Source: SIG607 sp036307305 (GTDB lineage Bacteria; Bacillota; Clostridia; Oscillospirales; Acutalibacteraceae). Taken from it: a stretch of DNA of 64,000 nucleotides. The notes under the pieces were generated by a model. That model worked only from the letters and a program-made list of their open reading frames with translations. It did no database searches and was not told the origin of the DNA. Of the stretch, positions 33,456 to 42,730 are shown piece by piece. The position numbers and the translations under genes were made by a program. The stretch is from the NCBI GenBank assembly GCA_036307305.1, contig JAXJXV010000014.1:186001-250000 (forward strand), given 5' to 3'. Position 1 is the stretch's first letter, and each line of letters begins with the position of its first letter.

Positions 33456-35643
33456 TGTTTATGAAAAAGACTATAATGAGTTTTATGAATATTTAGTTGC
33501 TCAGAATATAGAGTTTGACTATGAAAAAATCAAAAAGGCTTTTGAATTTTGCGTCAAGGTTCATAAGGGACAACTCCGTCAATCTAAAGAGGAGTATTAT
33601 ATTCATCCTGTTTCTGTAGCAAAAATAGTTGCGCAGTTAGGTCTTGACAGTGAAGCTGTCTGCGCCGCTTTACTGCACGATGCTGTTGAAGACACCGAAA
33701 CCTCTGTAGAAGACGTTTCGAAACTCTTCGGTTCCGAGGTAGCGCTTCTTGTTGACGGCGTTACCAAAATAGGTCGTCTTTCCTTCATTTCCAAAGAAGA
33801 ACAACAGGCTGAAAGCATTAGAAAAATGCTTATAGCCATGGGTAAGGATATCAGAGTTATTATCATAAAACTTGCCGACCGCCTTCATAATATGCGCACC
33901 ATTGATTATATGCCCTCCCAAAAGCAAAGAGACAAAGCTCTTGAAACGTTAGAGGTTTACGCGCCTATTGCCCACCGCTTAGGTATACGTCCTATAAAAG
34001 AAGAACTTGAAGACATATCCATTGCTCATCTTGACCCTGTTGCATACAAAGAAATTGAAACCTTGCTTAAGGGCAATAATCAACACAGTTCTCAGATGCT
34101 TGAAACGGTGAAGGATAAAATTAACGAGCGCCTTAAAACAGAAATGCCCGATGTTAAAACCGAGTTCCAAAGCCGAGTAAAATCTATCAACGGCATTTAC
34201 AGAAAGATGTTCGTTCAAGGTAAAAGCTTTGAGGAGATATATGATGTTTACGCCGTAAGAATTATTACCGATACGGTTGCAAACTGCTATAATATTTTAG
34301 GTATAATGCACGATTTATTCCGTCCCATACCGAACAGGTTTAAGGATTATATATCTACCCCAAAACCAAATATGTATCAATCATTGCATACAACTGTTAT
34401 CGGCAGAGAGCGCGTTCCTTTTGAAATTCAGATTCGTACCTTTGAAATGCACGAAACTGCCGAATACGGAATTGCTGCTCACTGGAAATACAAAGCAGGT
34501 ATTCATGCAAGTGATGCAGGTATGGAGAGTCAACTTGCTTGGATTAGACAAATACTTGAAGCACAAAACGATAGCGGAGATGCATCCGAAATAATCAGAA
34601 GTATTAAGGTTGACTTGGCGCAGGACGACGTATTTGCGGTTACTCCCAAGGGTGACGTTATAAATCTTCCCGTGGGCGCTACTGTGGTTGATTTTGCTTT
34701 TGCTATTCACTCTGCTGTGGGGATTAAAATGGTTGGCGCAAAGGTTGACGGAAGAATAGTTCCCATAAACCACGTAATTAAAACGGGTGAAATTATAGAG
34801 ATTCTCACCACCAATCAGGCTGGGCATGGCCCAAGTCGAGATTGGATAAATATTGCCGTAACGAATCAGGCAAAATCTAAAATCAGAAGCTGGTTCAAAA
34901 AGGAAAAGAGAGCCGAGAATATTGAAAGCGGCAAGAGTGAACTTGAAAAAGAATTTAAACGTAACAGTATTTCCTTTGATGACAATGAGCAGTACGAGAG
35001 CTTTTTGCTTGATATTGCCAAGCGTCAGCATCTTGACAGTGTTGATGAATTATATGCGGCAATCGGTTACGGCGGTGTTATACTGGCAAGAATATTGCCT
35101 AACATAAAAGAAAACTTCAATAGAATTTCCAAGCAAAATAAAGTAACTGTTAGTCCTGAGATAATTCCACACCGACACTCAAAGGCTTCAGACGGCGTTA
35201 TTGTTGAAGGAATTGACAACTGCCTTATTAAGTTTTCTAAATGCTGTGCGCCTCTTCCCGGGGACGATATTATCGGATTTATTACGAGAGGTCACGGTGT
35301 ATCTATTCATAAGCGCGACTGTATAAACGTTCCTGTGAATATTGAGGAAGCCAGTGAGCCTGAACGTTGGATAACGGCGTATTGGGCTGATAATTATCAT
35401 AATTCTTTCCTTGCTTCTATTCAGATAACTGCAATCGACCGTCAGGGACTTATTCTTGATATTTCACAGGCTCTTGTTAATATGCGTGTTGCTTTGCACG
35501 GCATCAACGCACGTCCAACTAAAAACGGTAACAGCGTTACGTTTATAACCGTTAGTACCGAGGGTGTTGAGCATCTTAAAAATATTATTACCCGCCTTGA
35601 AAAAATTCACGGTGTATTCCACGTAGAAAGGTTAAACCAGTAA
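33448..35643 (+). CDS. relA: Bifunctional (p)ppGpp synthetase/hydrolase (RelA/SpoT)
   Basis: 731 aa long RSH enzyme. The N-terminal hydrolase domain has the HD pair (LLHDAVEDTETS near 72) and conserved RLHNMRT near 143. The synthetase domain follows (YDVYAVRIITD near 268; STPKPNMYQSLHTTV near 305). The TGS domain is VFAVTPKGDVINLPVGATV near 400, and an ACT domain closes the protein (FLASIQITAIDRQGLILDISQAL). Hydrolase residues look intact, so both activities are expected. It controls the stringent response. The relA-dtd junction (TAATGA) is a stop/start overlap of one base. Confidence 0.95.
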   Translation: MDSVYEKDYNEFYEYLVAQNIEFDYEKIKKAFEFCVKVHKGQLRQSKEEYYIHPVSVAKIVAQLGLDSEAVCAALLHDAVEDTETSVEDVSKLFGSEVALLVDGVTKIGRLSFISKEEQQAESIRKMLIAMGKDIRVIIIKLADRLHNMRTIDYMPSQKQRDKALETLEVYAPIAHRLGIRPIKEELEDISIAHLDPVAYKEIETLLKGNNQHSSQMLETVKDKINERLKTEMPDVKTEFQSRVKSINGIYRKMFVQGKSFEEIYDVYAVRIITDTVANCYNILGIMHDLFRPIPNRFKDYISTPKPNMYQSLHTTVIGRERVPFEIQIRTFEMHETAEYGIAAHWKYKAGIHASDAGMESQLAWIRQILEAQNDSGDASEIIRSIKVDLAQDDVFAVTPKGDVINLPVGATVVDFAFAIHSAVGIKMVGAKVDGRIVPINHVIKTGEIIEILTTNQAGHGPSRDWINIAVTNQAKSKIRSWFKKEKRAENIESGKSELEKEFKRNSISFDDNEQYESFLLDIAKRQHLDSVDELYAAIGYGGVILARILPNIKENFNRISKQNKVTVSPEIIPHRHSKASDGVIVEGIDNCLIKFSKCCAPLPGDDIIGFITRGHGVSIHKRDCINVPVNIEEASEPERWITAYWADNYHNSFLASIQITAIDRQGLILDISQALVNMRVALHGINARPTKNGNSVTFITVSTEGVEHLKNIITRLEKIHGVFHVERLNQ

Positions 35644-36098
35644 TGAAGGCTGTTATTCAGAGAGTTTCCGATGCTTCTGTAGTAGTTGACGGAAACGTGA
35701 TTGGCAAAATTAAAAAGGGACTGCTTGTTCTTCTCGGTGTATTTGAGGAGGATACGGATTTTGATACGGAAATTCTTGCAAAAAAGATTGCAATGCTCAG
35801 AATCTTTTGCGATGATGACGATAAAATGAATTTATCGGTGTGCGACGTTAATGGCGAAGTACTTGTGATTTCTAATTTTACTTTGTGTGCCGATAGTAAA
35901 AAAGGTAATCGTCCGTCTTTCACTCCTGCTAAAAATCCACAGGAAGCCAACATTCAATATGAAAAATTCTGTGAGCTTTTAAAACAAAACGGCATTAGAA
36001 ACGTTGAAAAGGGAAGCTTTGGGGCAGATATGAAGGTTAGTCTTTTGAATGACGGTCCTGTAACCATAGTTCTTGATACAGAAATTTGGAGAAAATAG
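35643..36098 (+). CDS. dtd: D-aminoacyl-tRNA deacylase
   Basis: 151 aa, standard DTD length. Removes D-amino acids (and glycine) mischarged onto tRNA. The family motifs are SNFTLCAD near 78 (the SQxTL motif, here SNFTL) and NDGPVTI near 137 (the Gly-cisPro motif that excludes L-amino acids). The N-terminal MKAVIQRVSDASV is highly typical. relA-dtd adjacency is conserved across Firmicutes. It ends in TAG. Confidence 0.94.
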   Translation: MKAVIQRVSDASVVVDGNVIGKIKKGLLVLLGVFEEDTDFDTEILAKKIAMLRIFCDDDDKMNLSVCDVNGEVLVISNFTLCADSKKGNRPSFTPAKNPQEANIQYEKFCELLKQNGIRNVEKGSFGADMKVSLLNDGPVTIVLDTEIWRK

Positions 36099-36099
36099 A

Positions 36100-36720
36100 A
36101 TGAAGCTTTTGACTGTAAATACTCCGCAGATGGATGCTAATACATATCTTATTTCTTCTGAGAAAGCCGTCGTAGTAATCGACCCTGGCTTCCTTAATGA
36201 TGAAATTGTTGGTTTTATAAATGACAATAAAGATAAACAGGTACACATACTTTTAACTCATAATCATTTTGACCATATTTTAGGCGCCGATGAATTAAGA
36301 TCTTTGAGTGGCGGTAAAATTTATATAAGCGAACAGGATGCTTACGGACTTAAGGACGGAGAAGTTAATCTGACTACCCGTTTTTTATTACCGTTTACTC
36401 CTTTTGAAGCTGACGTCACGTTCAAGGATAATGATGACTTATTGCTTTCTGATATCAAAGTTAAGGTTTTGGTTACACCGGGTCACAGTATAGGAAGTGC
36501 TTGTTTTATAATCGGTGACTGGCTGTTCACAGGAGATACACTATTTAGAATGAGTGTGGGCAGAACTGACTTTTTCGGTGGGGATAGAATACAGCAGATA
36601 ACATCTCTTAAAAGACTTACCAATTTAAAAACAGATTACGAGGTCTTTGCAGGTCACGGACCTGCTACGAGACTTTCCTATGAAAAACAGTTTAACCCGT
36701 ATATAAAGGAAATTTTGTGA
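36100..36720 (+). CDS. MBL-fold hydrolase (glyoxalase II-like)
   Basis: 206 aa from the ATG at 36100, GGAG 10 nt upstream inside the end of dtd. Metallo-beta-lactamase fold with the metal motif THNHFDH near residue 55 (HxHxDH), a distal His in VTPGHSIGS near 130, GDTLF near 150 and AGHGPATRL near 190. Often annotated as hydroxyacylglutathione hydrolase; the real substrate in clostridia is unknown. It sits in the conserved order relA-dtd-mbl-hemZ and its stop shares a base with the hemZ start. Confidence 0.88.
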   Translation: MKLLTVNTPQMDANTYLISSEKAVVVIDPGFLNDEIVGFINDNKDKQVHILLTHNHFDHILGADELRSLSGGKIYISEQDAYGLKDGEVNLTTRFLLPFTPFEADVTFKDNDDLLLSDIKVKVLVTPGHSIGSACFIIGDWLFTGDTLFRMSVGRTDFFGGDRIQQITSLKRLTNLKTDYEVFAGHGPATRLSYEKQFNPYIKEIL

Positions 36721-38183
36721 TGAAACTTTGTTGTATAGGACATTCTTTTTTCTACGAGACAGAAAAGTTATGCCGTTTGTTTTTGCCATTTGAAAAAATT
36801 GAGGTTACTGAAACATTGGCTGAAGATGACAGCGTGGCAATAACTAAAAAAGATAATCTTGAAATTTACGCATCCTTAAAGTTAAACGGTAGTTTTTGTG
36901 AAAGAAAATCGGCACTTTGTATTAATGCTTCTGAGCGTGATGCAGAAAGGAAAATAGCATCGCTTCTTTATCAATGCTTTGTGGAAATAACAGGATATAG
37001 TCTTAAATGGGGGATTGTTACAGGAATTCGTCCCGCACGACTTTTTTCCGCTGTGGTAGAAGAACTGGGTAGCGAGGAACAAGCGCAGTCATATTTTAAA
37101 AACAAGTTTTTTGTAAATGACGAAAAAATATCTCTTTGCCGTGAAACCCACAACTCAGAAGAAAAAATAATCGCTCTGTCAAAGGTGAATTCATTTAGTC
37201 TTTACGTGTCTATTCCGTTTTGTCCTACAAGATGTTCGTATTGTTCATTTGTATCTCACGCTGTTGAAAAGGCTGATAAGCTTATTCCCGAGTATATTGA
37301 TAGATTGTGTCAGGAAATCGAATATACTGCTGATATAGCGAAAAGCTTACAGCTTAATCTTGAAACGGTTTATATTGGTGGCGGTACGCCAACTACTTTG
37401 ACTGCCCAACAGCTTGACAGGGTTATATCCAAAATTTACGATTGTTTTAATACCGAAAAAATGCGTGAATTTACTGTTGAAGCAGGCAGACCCGATACTA
37501 TCACCGAAGAAAAGCTGTTGGTTCTAAAAAAACATAAGGTCGACAGAATCAGCATTAATCCTCAGACTATGAATGACGAGGTTCTTGAAAATATAGGGAG
37601 AGCGCACAATTCACAGCAGACCAAAGAAGCTTTTCTTCTTGCGAGAAGGCTTGGCTTTAACAATATCAATATGGACCTTATTGCAGGGCTTCCGGGGGAT
37701 ACGGTTGACAGCTTCAAAAAGACTTTATTGGAAATTTCAAAACTTGACCCCGAAAGTGTAACGGTTCATTCGCTGTCAATGAAGCGTTCTTCTAAAATGA
37801 ATATAAGCGGTGATTTTCCTGAAATTGAAATAGGAAAAATTGCTGACGAAATGGTTATGTACGCGAGGAATTTCCTCACTTCTAAAGAAATTTTGCCATA
37901 CTATATGTATAGACAGAGCAAAACTATGGGTAATCTTGAAAACGTTGGTTACGCTAAGGCAGGTAAAGAGTGTCTTTATAACGTTTTTATAATGGATGAA
38001 ACGCACACTATTCTTGGTTGCGGCGCTTCTGCCGTTACAAAAATGAGGGAACCTAACGGAAATTATATTGAACGTGTTTTCAATTTTAAATATCCGTATG
38101 AATATATTGACCGTTTTGATATTATACTTGACCGAAAAAAAGCTATTAAAGATTTTTACAATAAATATCCACTTTCTGATTAA
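36720..38183 (+). CDS. hemZ: HemZ, radical-SAM coproporphyrinogen dehydrogenase
   Basis: 487 aa from the ATG at 36720 overlapping the previous stop; a GTG one codon earlier is possible. The N-terminal 160 residues are the HemZ-specific region; then IPFCPTRCSYCSF near residue 168 gives the CxxxCxxC radical-SAM cluster, with YIGGGTPTTL near 215 and FTVEAGRPDTIT near 248. HemZ-type proteins are annotated as oxygen-independent coproporphyrinogen oxidases, but relatives include enzymes without that activity, and no other haem gene is here. Only the family is secure. Confidence 0.9.
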   Translation: MKLCCIGHSFFYETEKLCRLFLPFEKIEVTETLAEDDSVAITKKDNLEIYASLKLNGSFCERKSALCINASERDAERKIASLLYQCFVEITGYSLKWGIVTGIRPARLFSAVVEELGSEEQAQSYFKNKFFVNDEKISLCRETHNSEEKIIALSKVNSFSLYVSIPFCPTRCSYCSFVSHAVEKADKLIPEYIDRLCQEIEYTADIAKSLQLNLETVYIGGGTPTTLTAQQLDRVISKIYDCFNTEKMREFTVEAGRPDTITEEKLLVLKKHKVDRISINPQTMNDEVLENIGRAHNSQQTKEAFLLARRLGFNNINMDLIAGLPGDTVDSFKKTLLEISKLDPESVTVHSLSMKRSSKMNISGDFPEIEIGKIADEMVMYARNFLTSKEILPYYMYRQSKTMGNLENVGYAKAGKECLYNVFIMDETHTILGCGASAVTKMREPNGNYIERVFNFKYPYEYIDRFDIILDRKKAIKDFYNKYPLSD

Positions 38184-38196
38184 CGGAGGCATAATT

Positions 38197-38472
38197 ATGA
38201 GTAAATTTGATAATGCAGCAACTAAAATCGGAGAAGCACTCGGCGTTTTTGCATCAGCTACCGAAAAAGTTGTAGAAAAGGGTAAGAGCAAATACAATAT
38301 AGCAGTAATTAATAACAAACTCGAAAAAGCGTATACAAATTTAGGTAAAACGTTTTTTGAAAATAATTCAAAAAACGAAAGTATTGACGGACAGTATATA
38401 AGCATATTTAACGATATTAAAAAGCTTATAACTGAGCTTAATACCGCAAAGGAAGATGCGGAAAAAATCTGA
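38197..38472 (+). CDS. Small uncharacterised helical protein
   Basis: 91 aa from the ATG at 38197, with GGAGG 7-8 nt upstream. No signal peptide, no Cys. It looks like two or three amphipathic helices: KIGEALGVFASATEKVVEKG, KYNIAVINNKLEKAYTNLGK, and a C-terminal KKLITELNTAKEDAEKI. The middle helix has the periodicity of a coiled coil. I do not recognise the family. Position between hemZ and mtnN within a continuous operon (13 bp to each) and its good ribosome-binding site support a real gene. Confidence 0.7.
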   Translation: MSKFDNAATKIGEALGVFASATEKVVEKGKSKYNIAVINNKLEKAYTNLGKTFFENNSKNESIDGQYISIFNDIKKLITELNTAKEDAEKI

Positions 38473-38485
38473 AGAGGTACCTTAA

Positions 38486-39157
38486 ATGAAAAATATTGGT
38501 GTTATTGTGGCCGACGCTGGTGAGTTTGAACCGTTGATTGAACAATTACCGAAAAGCGAAAATATTGGTTATTTCGGTCGTGATTGTTATACGTTTGAGC
38601 TTAACGGCAATAAAATATATATACTGCTGTGCGGCATAGGTAAAGTCAATGCCGCCGCTGCTGCTATGTATCTTTACGGTAAGAATTGCGAAATTATACT
38701 TAACTACGGTTATTCGGGTGGAATAAGCGGTGTTAAGAAGGGCGACGTAGTTATAGCCGACAGCTTTCTTGAACACGATTTTGACCTTGTGTGTCTTGGG
38801 TACAAGCCTTGTGAAAAGCCTGAGCAGGAGTATATTTATAAGGCTGATAGCGAACTTTGTGCTATGTTAAAGGAGATATGTACATCTGCCAAGACAGGTC
38901 CTGCGGTGTCAGGAGACTGCTTTGTAAGTGATAATAAATTAAGAGAAACTTTAAAAGAACTATACTCAGCTATGTCCTGCGATATGGAAACAGCGGCTAT
39001 TGCTTCCGTTTGCTATCAGACTGGTATGCGTTTTGCCGCTATAAGACAAATATCCGATGATGCAGGTGATGATGCTTCAAGTTCATACAGAGAAGAAGCT
39101 TACAGCGGTAATATTTCACCGGCACAGTGTATTCTCTCTCTTATAAATAAGTTGTAA
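38486..39157 (+). CDS. mtnN: 5'-methylthioadenosine/S-adenosylhomocysteine nucleosidase-like protein
   Basis: 223 aa nucleoside-phosphorylase fold. Catalytic-site blocks are visible: Gly-Glu-Phe-Glu near residue 12, CGIGKVNAAAA near 50, NYGYSGGI near 74, VSGDCFVSD near 144, the CDMETAAIASVC substrate-binding block near 166 and ISDDAGDDA near 190. MtnN cleaves adenine from SAH and MTA, giving S-ribosylhomocysteine, which LuxS (15546) then splits. Family members without the proper Asp can have other substrates; Asp is present here. Confidence 0.88.
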   Translation: MKNIGVIVADAGEFEPLIEQLPKSENIGYFGRDCYTFELNGNKIYILLCGIGKVNAAAAAMYLYGKNCEIILNYGYSGGISGVKKGDVVIADSFLEHDFDLVCLGYKPCEKPEQEYIYKADSELCAMLKEICTSAKTGPAVSGDCFVSDNKLRETLKELYSAMSCDMETAAIASVCYQTGMRFAAIRQISDDAGDDASSSYREEAYSGNISPAQCILSLINKL

Positions 39158-39166
39158 GGAGTCATT

Positions 39167-40888
39167 ATGAATAAGAATAATAAAATACAGAACTTTGAAG
39201 GCGGAGCAGTTATACTTCTTGTGTCTGCTATTGTCGTCAAAATTATCGGTGCGATATTTAAGATTCCACTACAGCGTCTTATAGGTGATTTGGGGTTTGG
39301 ATTTTTCTCTTCGGCTTACGACCTTTTTTTGCCTATATATGCTTTATCAATGGCAGGATTGCCTATTGCAGTATCACGTATGACAGCCGCCTGTATGGCA
39401 GAAAAAAATTTCAGAGAAGCCAGACAAACTTTAAAAATTGCTAAACTTGCTTTTTTGGTAACAGGATTAACAGGCTTTGTTTTGTTGTTGTGCGCTATTA
39501 TTCCTTACGCAAAGCTTACTACGACAAGCTCTGCAGATGCGCTGAACGTTGGCGTTTGTGTACTTATGATTTCGCCAACGGTATTGTTCTGTAGTTATAT
39601 GTCTGCATACCGCGGATATTACGAGGGTATGCGAAATATGTACCCTACTGCCGTATCCAATATAATTGAAGCGTTAGGAAAGCTTGTACTTGGTTTTTCC
39701 TTTGCTTATATAGTTTTAAAAATAACTAAAAACGTTGCATTTGCGGCGGCAGGCGCTCTTGCGGGTATAATGATTGGTACTGCGGCGGCGGCTCTGTATC
39801 TGACTCTGCGCCATAAGATTACTGGTGACCCTATATCAAAAGAAGAACTTTTGCAATCTCCAGAAAGCAGAAGCGGTAAGCTTGTTTTAAAGGCTTTGCT
39901 TGTTATTGCAATTCCTGTTGCTCTTAGTTCCCTTGCTAACAATATTACTTTATTTATTGATACTTTTATGGTTAAGTGGCAACTTAAAAACGTTATGGAA
40001 AGCTCTTGGGAATTCATCAGCAATATGTATGCAACTTCAATAGCCGATTATAACGAAACGGCTAATAAGCTGGGCAGGGAAGTGCTGACTGCCTCTAATA
40101 TGCCGACATTCCTTTATGGCATAAGAGGAGAAGCTTATGTTTTATATAATCTTATTCCGACTCTTACCTCTACGCTTGGCGTGGGCTCGGTACCGTTTTT
40201 AACAACCGTTTGGGTAGAAAAGGATATGGGAGCAGTTAAAAAAACTATAGAAAAAATAATTCGCACTGTTTCTGTAATTGCTTTTCCCGCGGGTATAGGC
40301 TTATTTGCTATTGCGCCTGAAATAATGGGACTGCTGTATGACGGCGTTGCACCAGTAGCTATCGGTTCTTCACTGTTGCGGGTTCTTGGAATCGCGGCAG
40401 TCTTTGCAGGTGTATCATCACCTATTGCGAATATGCTGCAGGTAATAGGAAAGCCTATGATACCTGTCAGAAATATTGCTATCGGTGCCGCCTTGAAAAT
40501 TGTAGTAAACTTCATTCTTGTAGGCAGACCTGAAATAAATATTTTGGGCGCTCCAATTGGTACAGCTCTTTGTTATATTTTTATATTTGTTTCAAACTGT
40601 GTGTGTCTGATAAAATACACAGGTGTCAGATTTAATTTAGTATCAACACTTATAAAACCCTTTATATCAGCCGCTTCATGCGGAATTGCTGCTTATGTTG
40701 CGGCGTATCTCTGCAGAGTCTTTGAACTGGGTAATTTCATGGCTGTTATATTTAGCGTTGCGGTTGCAGGTATCATATATATTTTGGTGCTTTTTGGAAT
40801 TAAGACGCTTTCCAGAGAGGACGTAGAAGACTTGCCTAAGGGAAAATCACTTGCTAAACTGCTATGTAGGATACATTTGCTTCGTTAA
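39167..40888 (+). CDS. spoVB: SpoVB/MurJ-type flippase (MOP superfamily)
   Basis: 573 aa with about 14 predicted membrane helices. The start FEGGAVILLVSAIVVKIIGAIFKIPLQ is typical of the SpoVB/YabM polysaccharide-transport group, which exports lipid-linked cell-wall precursors, in spore formers often for cortex or capsule. The following mazG-yabO-yabP-yabQ-divIC-yabR order matches Bacillus, where yabM occupies this position, so the YabM orthologue is likely. AAGGAG precedes the ATG. No terminator follows; mazG starts 75 bp later. Confidence 0.88.
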   Translation: MNKNNKIQNFEGGAVILLVSAIVVKIIGAIFKIPLQRLIGDLGFGFFSSAYDLFLPIYALSMAGLPIAVSRMTAACMAEKNFREARQTLKIAKLAFLVTGLTGFVLLLCAIIPYAKLTTTSSADALNVGVCVLMISPTVLFCSYMSAYRGYYEGMRNMYPTAVSNIIEALGKLVLGFSFAYIVLKITKNVAFAAAGALAGIMIGTAAAALYLTLRHKITGDPISKEELLQSPESRSGKLVLKALLVIAIPVALSSLANNITLFIDTFMVKWQLKNVMESSWEFISNMYATSIADYNETANKLGREVLTASNMPTFLYGIRGEAYVLYNLIPTLTSTLGVGSVPFLTTVWVEKDMGAVKKTIEKIIRTVSVIAFPAGIGLFAIAPEIMGLLYDGVAPVAIGSSLLRVLGIAAVFAGVSSPIANMLQVIGKPMIPVRNIAIGAALKIVVNFILVGRPEINILGAPIGTALCYIFIFVSNCVCLIKYTGVRFNLVSTLIKPFISAASCGIAAYVAAYLCRVFELGNFMAVIFSVAVAGIIYILVLFGIKTLSREDVEDLPKGKSLAKLLCRIHLLR

Positions 40889-40963
40889 ATTGCACAAAAA
40901 TTGTTAAATTTAGTGTTTTTATGAGGTAATTTTGAAAAAATATATTGATTTTTAGGTGAAGAT

Positions 40964-41764
40964 ATGATAAATTTAGATGTAGTGAATTTTAATGGCAAAT
41001 ATTCTATCGAGCAGCTTATTGACGTTATGAGGGCGTTACGCGCTCCTGACGGTTGTCCGTGGGACAGAGAACAGGACCATCACAGTATTCGCAATAATTT
41101 TCTTGAAGAAGCTTATGAGGCGGTTGATGCTATTGACCGCGATAATATTGCTGATATGAGGGAAGAGTTAGGCGATGTTTTGATGCAGGTTATTTTCCAT
41201 GCTATTATGGAGGAGGAACAGTCCCATTTTAATTTTGACGACGTAGTTGACGAGGTGTGCAGAAAGCTGATTTACCGTCATCCTCACGTGTTTGGCGATG
41301 TAAAAGCTGATACCAGTGAAAAGGTGCTTGATAACTGGGAAAAATTAAAAAGGGTTGAAAAGTCACAACAAACGTTTTCTGATACCTTATGCAGTGTTCC
41401 CGTTGCCTTTCCATCTTTAATAAGGGCTCAGAAAGTACAGAAAAGAGCTGCGAAAGCTGGGTATGATTTCGAAAACGTTAAGGCCGCCTTTGATAAGGTT
41501 GTTGAAGAAACAAATGAAACGGCTGATGTAATAAATTCCTCAGATAAAGATTTGATTACCGAAGAAATCGGCGATTTGTTGTTTTCTGTAGTGAATACGG
41601 CAAGACACTTAGGTGTTGACTCTGAGGAAGCTTTAAGCATTTCTACGCAAAAATTCATTAATAGATTTTCTTTTGCTGAGCAGCAAATTATAAATGACGG
41701 CAAAGAAATAACCGCACTTTCTGCTGATGAACTTGATGTCTATTGGAGAAAGGCAAAAAGCTAA
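40964..41764 (+). CDS. mazG: MazG nucleotide pyrophosphohydrolase (YabN core)
   Basis: 266 aa with two MazG domains: the first at about 20-125 (GCPWDREQDHHSIRNNFLEEAYEAVDAI...MREELGDVL), the second at about 150-260 (EEIGDLLFSVVN). ExxE/ExxD metal motifs are complete in both. It hydrolyses non-canonical or excess NTPs and may lower (p)ppGpp. Bacillus YabN carries an extra N-terminal methylase domain that is absent here. hup follows after 64 bp. Confidence 0.93.
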   Translation: MINLDVVNFNGKYSIEQLIDVMRALRAPDGCPWDREQDHHSIRNNFLEEAYEAVDAIDRDNIADMREELGDVLMQVIFHAIMEEEQSHFNFDDVVDEVCRKLIYRHPHVFGDVKADTSEKVLDNWEKLKRVEKSQQTFSDTLCSVPVAFPSLIRAQKVQKRAAKAGYDFENVKAAFDKVVEETNETADVINSSDKDLITEEIGDLLFSVVNTARHLGVDSEEALSISTQKFINRFSFAEQQIINDGKEITALSADELDVYWRKAKS

Positions 41765-41828
41765 TAAATTCATACAGTAATTATGGAAACACAATGCTGT
41801 TGAAAATATATTAACGGAGGTTTTAAAA

Positions 41829-42098
41829 ATGAAAAAGTCTGAATTAGTTTCAGCAATCGCTGAAAAAGCAGGTATCTCTAAGGTAGCTGCTGACAAAGCT
41901 CTCGCTGCTTTCGTTGAAACAGTGGAAAGCGAACTCAAGGCTGGTGGAGAGGTTGCTTTAGTTGGCTTCGGTACCTTTAAGGTAGCTGAACGCGCAGCAA
42001 GAACCGGTATCAATCCTAAAACCAAAGAGAAAATCCAGATTGCCGCTTCCAAGGCTCCTGTATTCAAAGCAGGTAAAGCTTTCAAAGACGCTCTTTAA
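41829..42098 (+). CDS. hup: DNA-binding protein HU
   Basis: 89 aa, full HU length. N-terminal MKKSELVSAIAEKAGISKVAADKAL and the conserved GEVALVGFGTFKVAERAARTGINPKT arm region; the DNA-contacting Pro is in INPKTKEKI. Bends and compacts DNA. AACGGAGG lies 9 nt before the ATG, and a strong terminator follows, so it is probably expressed at high level and largely independently of mazG and rqcP. Confidence 0.97.
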   Translation: MKKSELVSAIAEKAGISKVAADKALAAFVETVESELKAGGEVALVGFGTFKVAERAARTGINPKTKEKIQIAASKAPVFKAGKAFKDAL

Positions 42099-42108
42099 TT
42101 TTTTCTTA

Positions 42109-42134
42109 AAGCCGTCCGTTTTTTCGGGCGGCTT
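42109..42134 (+). terminator. Terminator after hup
   Basis: AAGCCGTCCG (42109-42118) pairs with CGGGCGGCTT (42125-42134), one G-U pair, followed by GGTTTTTT. The next gene starts 24 bp later and may depend on readthrough. Confidence 0.8.
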
Positions 42135-42157
42135 GGTTTTTTGTGAGGTGTATTTTT

Positions 42158-42409
42158 ATGAGGCTTGATAAATATCTTAAGGTTTCGCGTGTTATAAAAA
42201 GAAGAACTGTTGCTAATGAAGCCTGTGACGCAGGTAGAGTAATTGTGAATTCAAAACCCGCCAGAGCATCCTATGACGTTAAGGTGGGAGATATAATAGA
42301 AATTGCTTTCGGTACCCGTATTGTAAAAATTCAGGTTACAGGTGTCAGCGAGGTTATTAAAAAGGAAGATGCGCCTTCTCTTTATAAAATAATCGAGGAC
42401 GGCGAATAA
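42158..42409 (+). CDS. rqcP: S4-domain ribosome-quality-control factor RqcP (YabO)
   Basis: 83 aa from the ATG at 42158 (GAGG upstream). Almost entirely an S4 domain: MRLDKYLKVSRVIKRRTVANEACDAGRVIVNSKPA. In Bacillus RqcP holds the P-site tRNA on obstructed 50S subunits while RqcH adds alanine tails. The synteny with yabP and yabQ supports the YabO orthologue over the related HslR. Confidence 0.92.
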   Translation: MRLDKYLKVSRVIKRRTVANEACDAGRVIVNSKPARASYDVKVGDIIEIAFGTRIVKIQVTGVSEVIKKEDAPSLYKIIEDGE

Positions 42410-42453
42410 CCTACTGCCTTTCGCAATATATTATTGTGAAGGGTGGTTTTTTT

Positions 42454-42729
42454 ATGGCATTTGAAGACGCAGTTAATGAGCAGTCTCTATTTTTAAATAA
42501 CAGAAAATCGCTTTCTGTATCGGGAGTTAAGGATATAATCAGCTTCGATGAAACTACTGTTAAAATTGTTACAAGTCTGGGCAATATTGCTCTTAGAGGA
42601 ACAGATTTTAAAATCGACAGCTTTAATACTGAGAGTGGGGATATAAAGATAAGCGGTAAATTTAACGCTATTGTCTACTACGGCGAAAGCAATTCAAAAG
42701 ATAGCTTTATAAAGAAACTGCTGCGCTGA
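42454..42729 (+). CDS. yabP: Sporulation protein YabP
   Basis: 91 aa from the ATG at 42454. It has the YabP/YqfC fold: NRKSLSVSGVKDIISFDETTVKIVTSLGNIALRG, all beta. Required for spore cortex assembly in Bacillus. It is one base before the yabQ ATG, so the two are coupled. GGGTGG precedes the start. Confidence 0.92.
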   Translation: MAFEDAVNEQSLFLNNRKSLSVSGVKDIISFDETTVKIVTSLGNIALRGTDFKIDSFNTESGDIKISGKFNAIVYYGESNSKDSFIKKLLR

Positions 42730-42730
42730 T

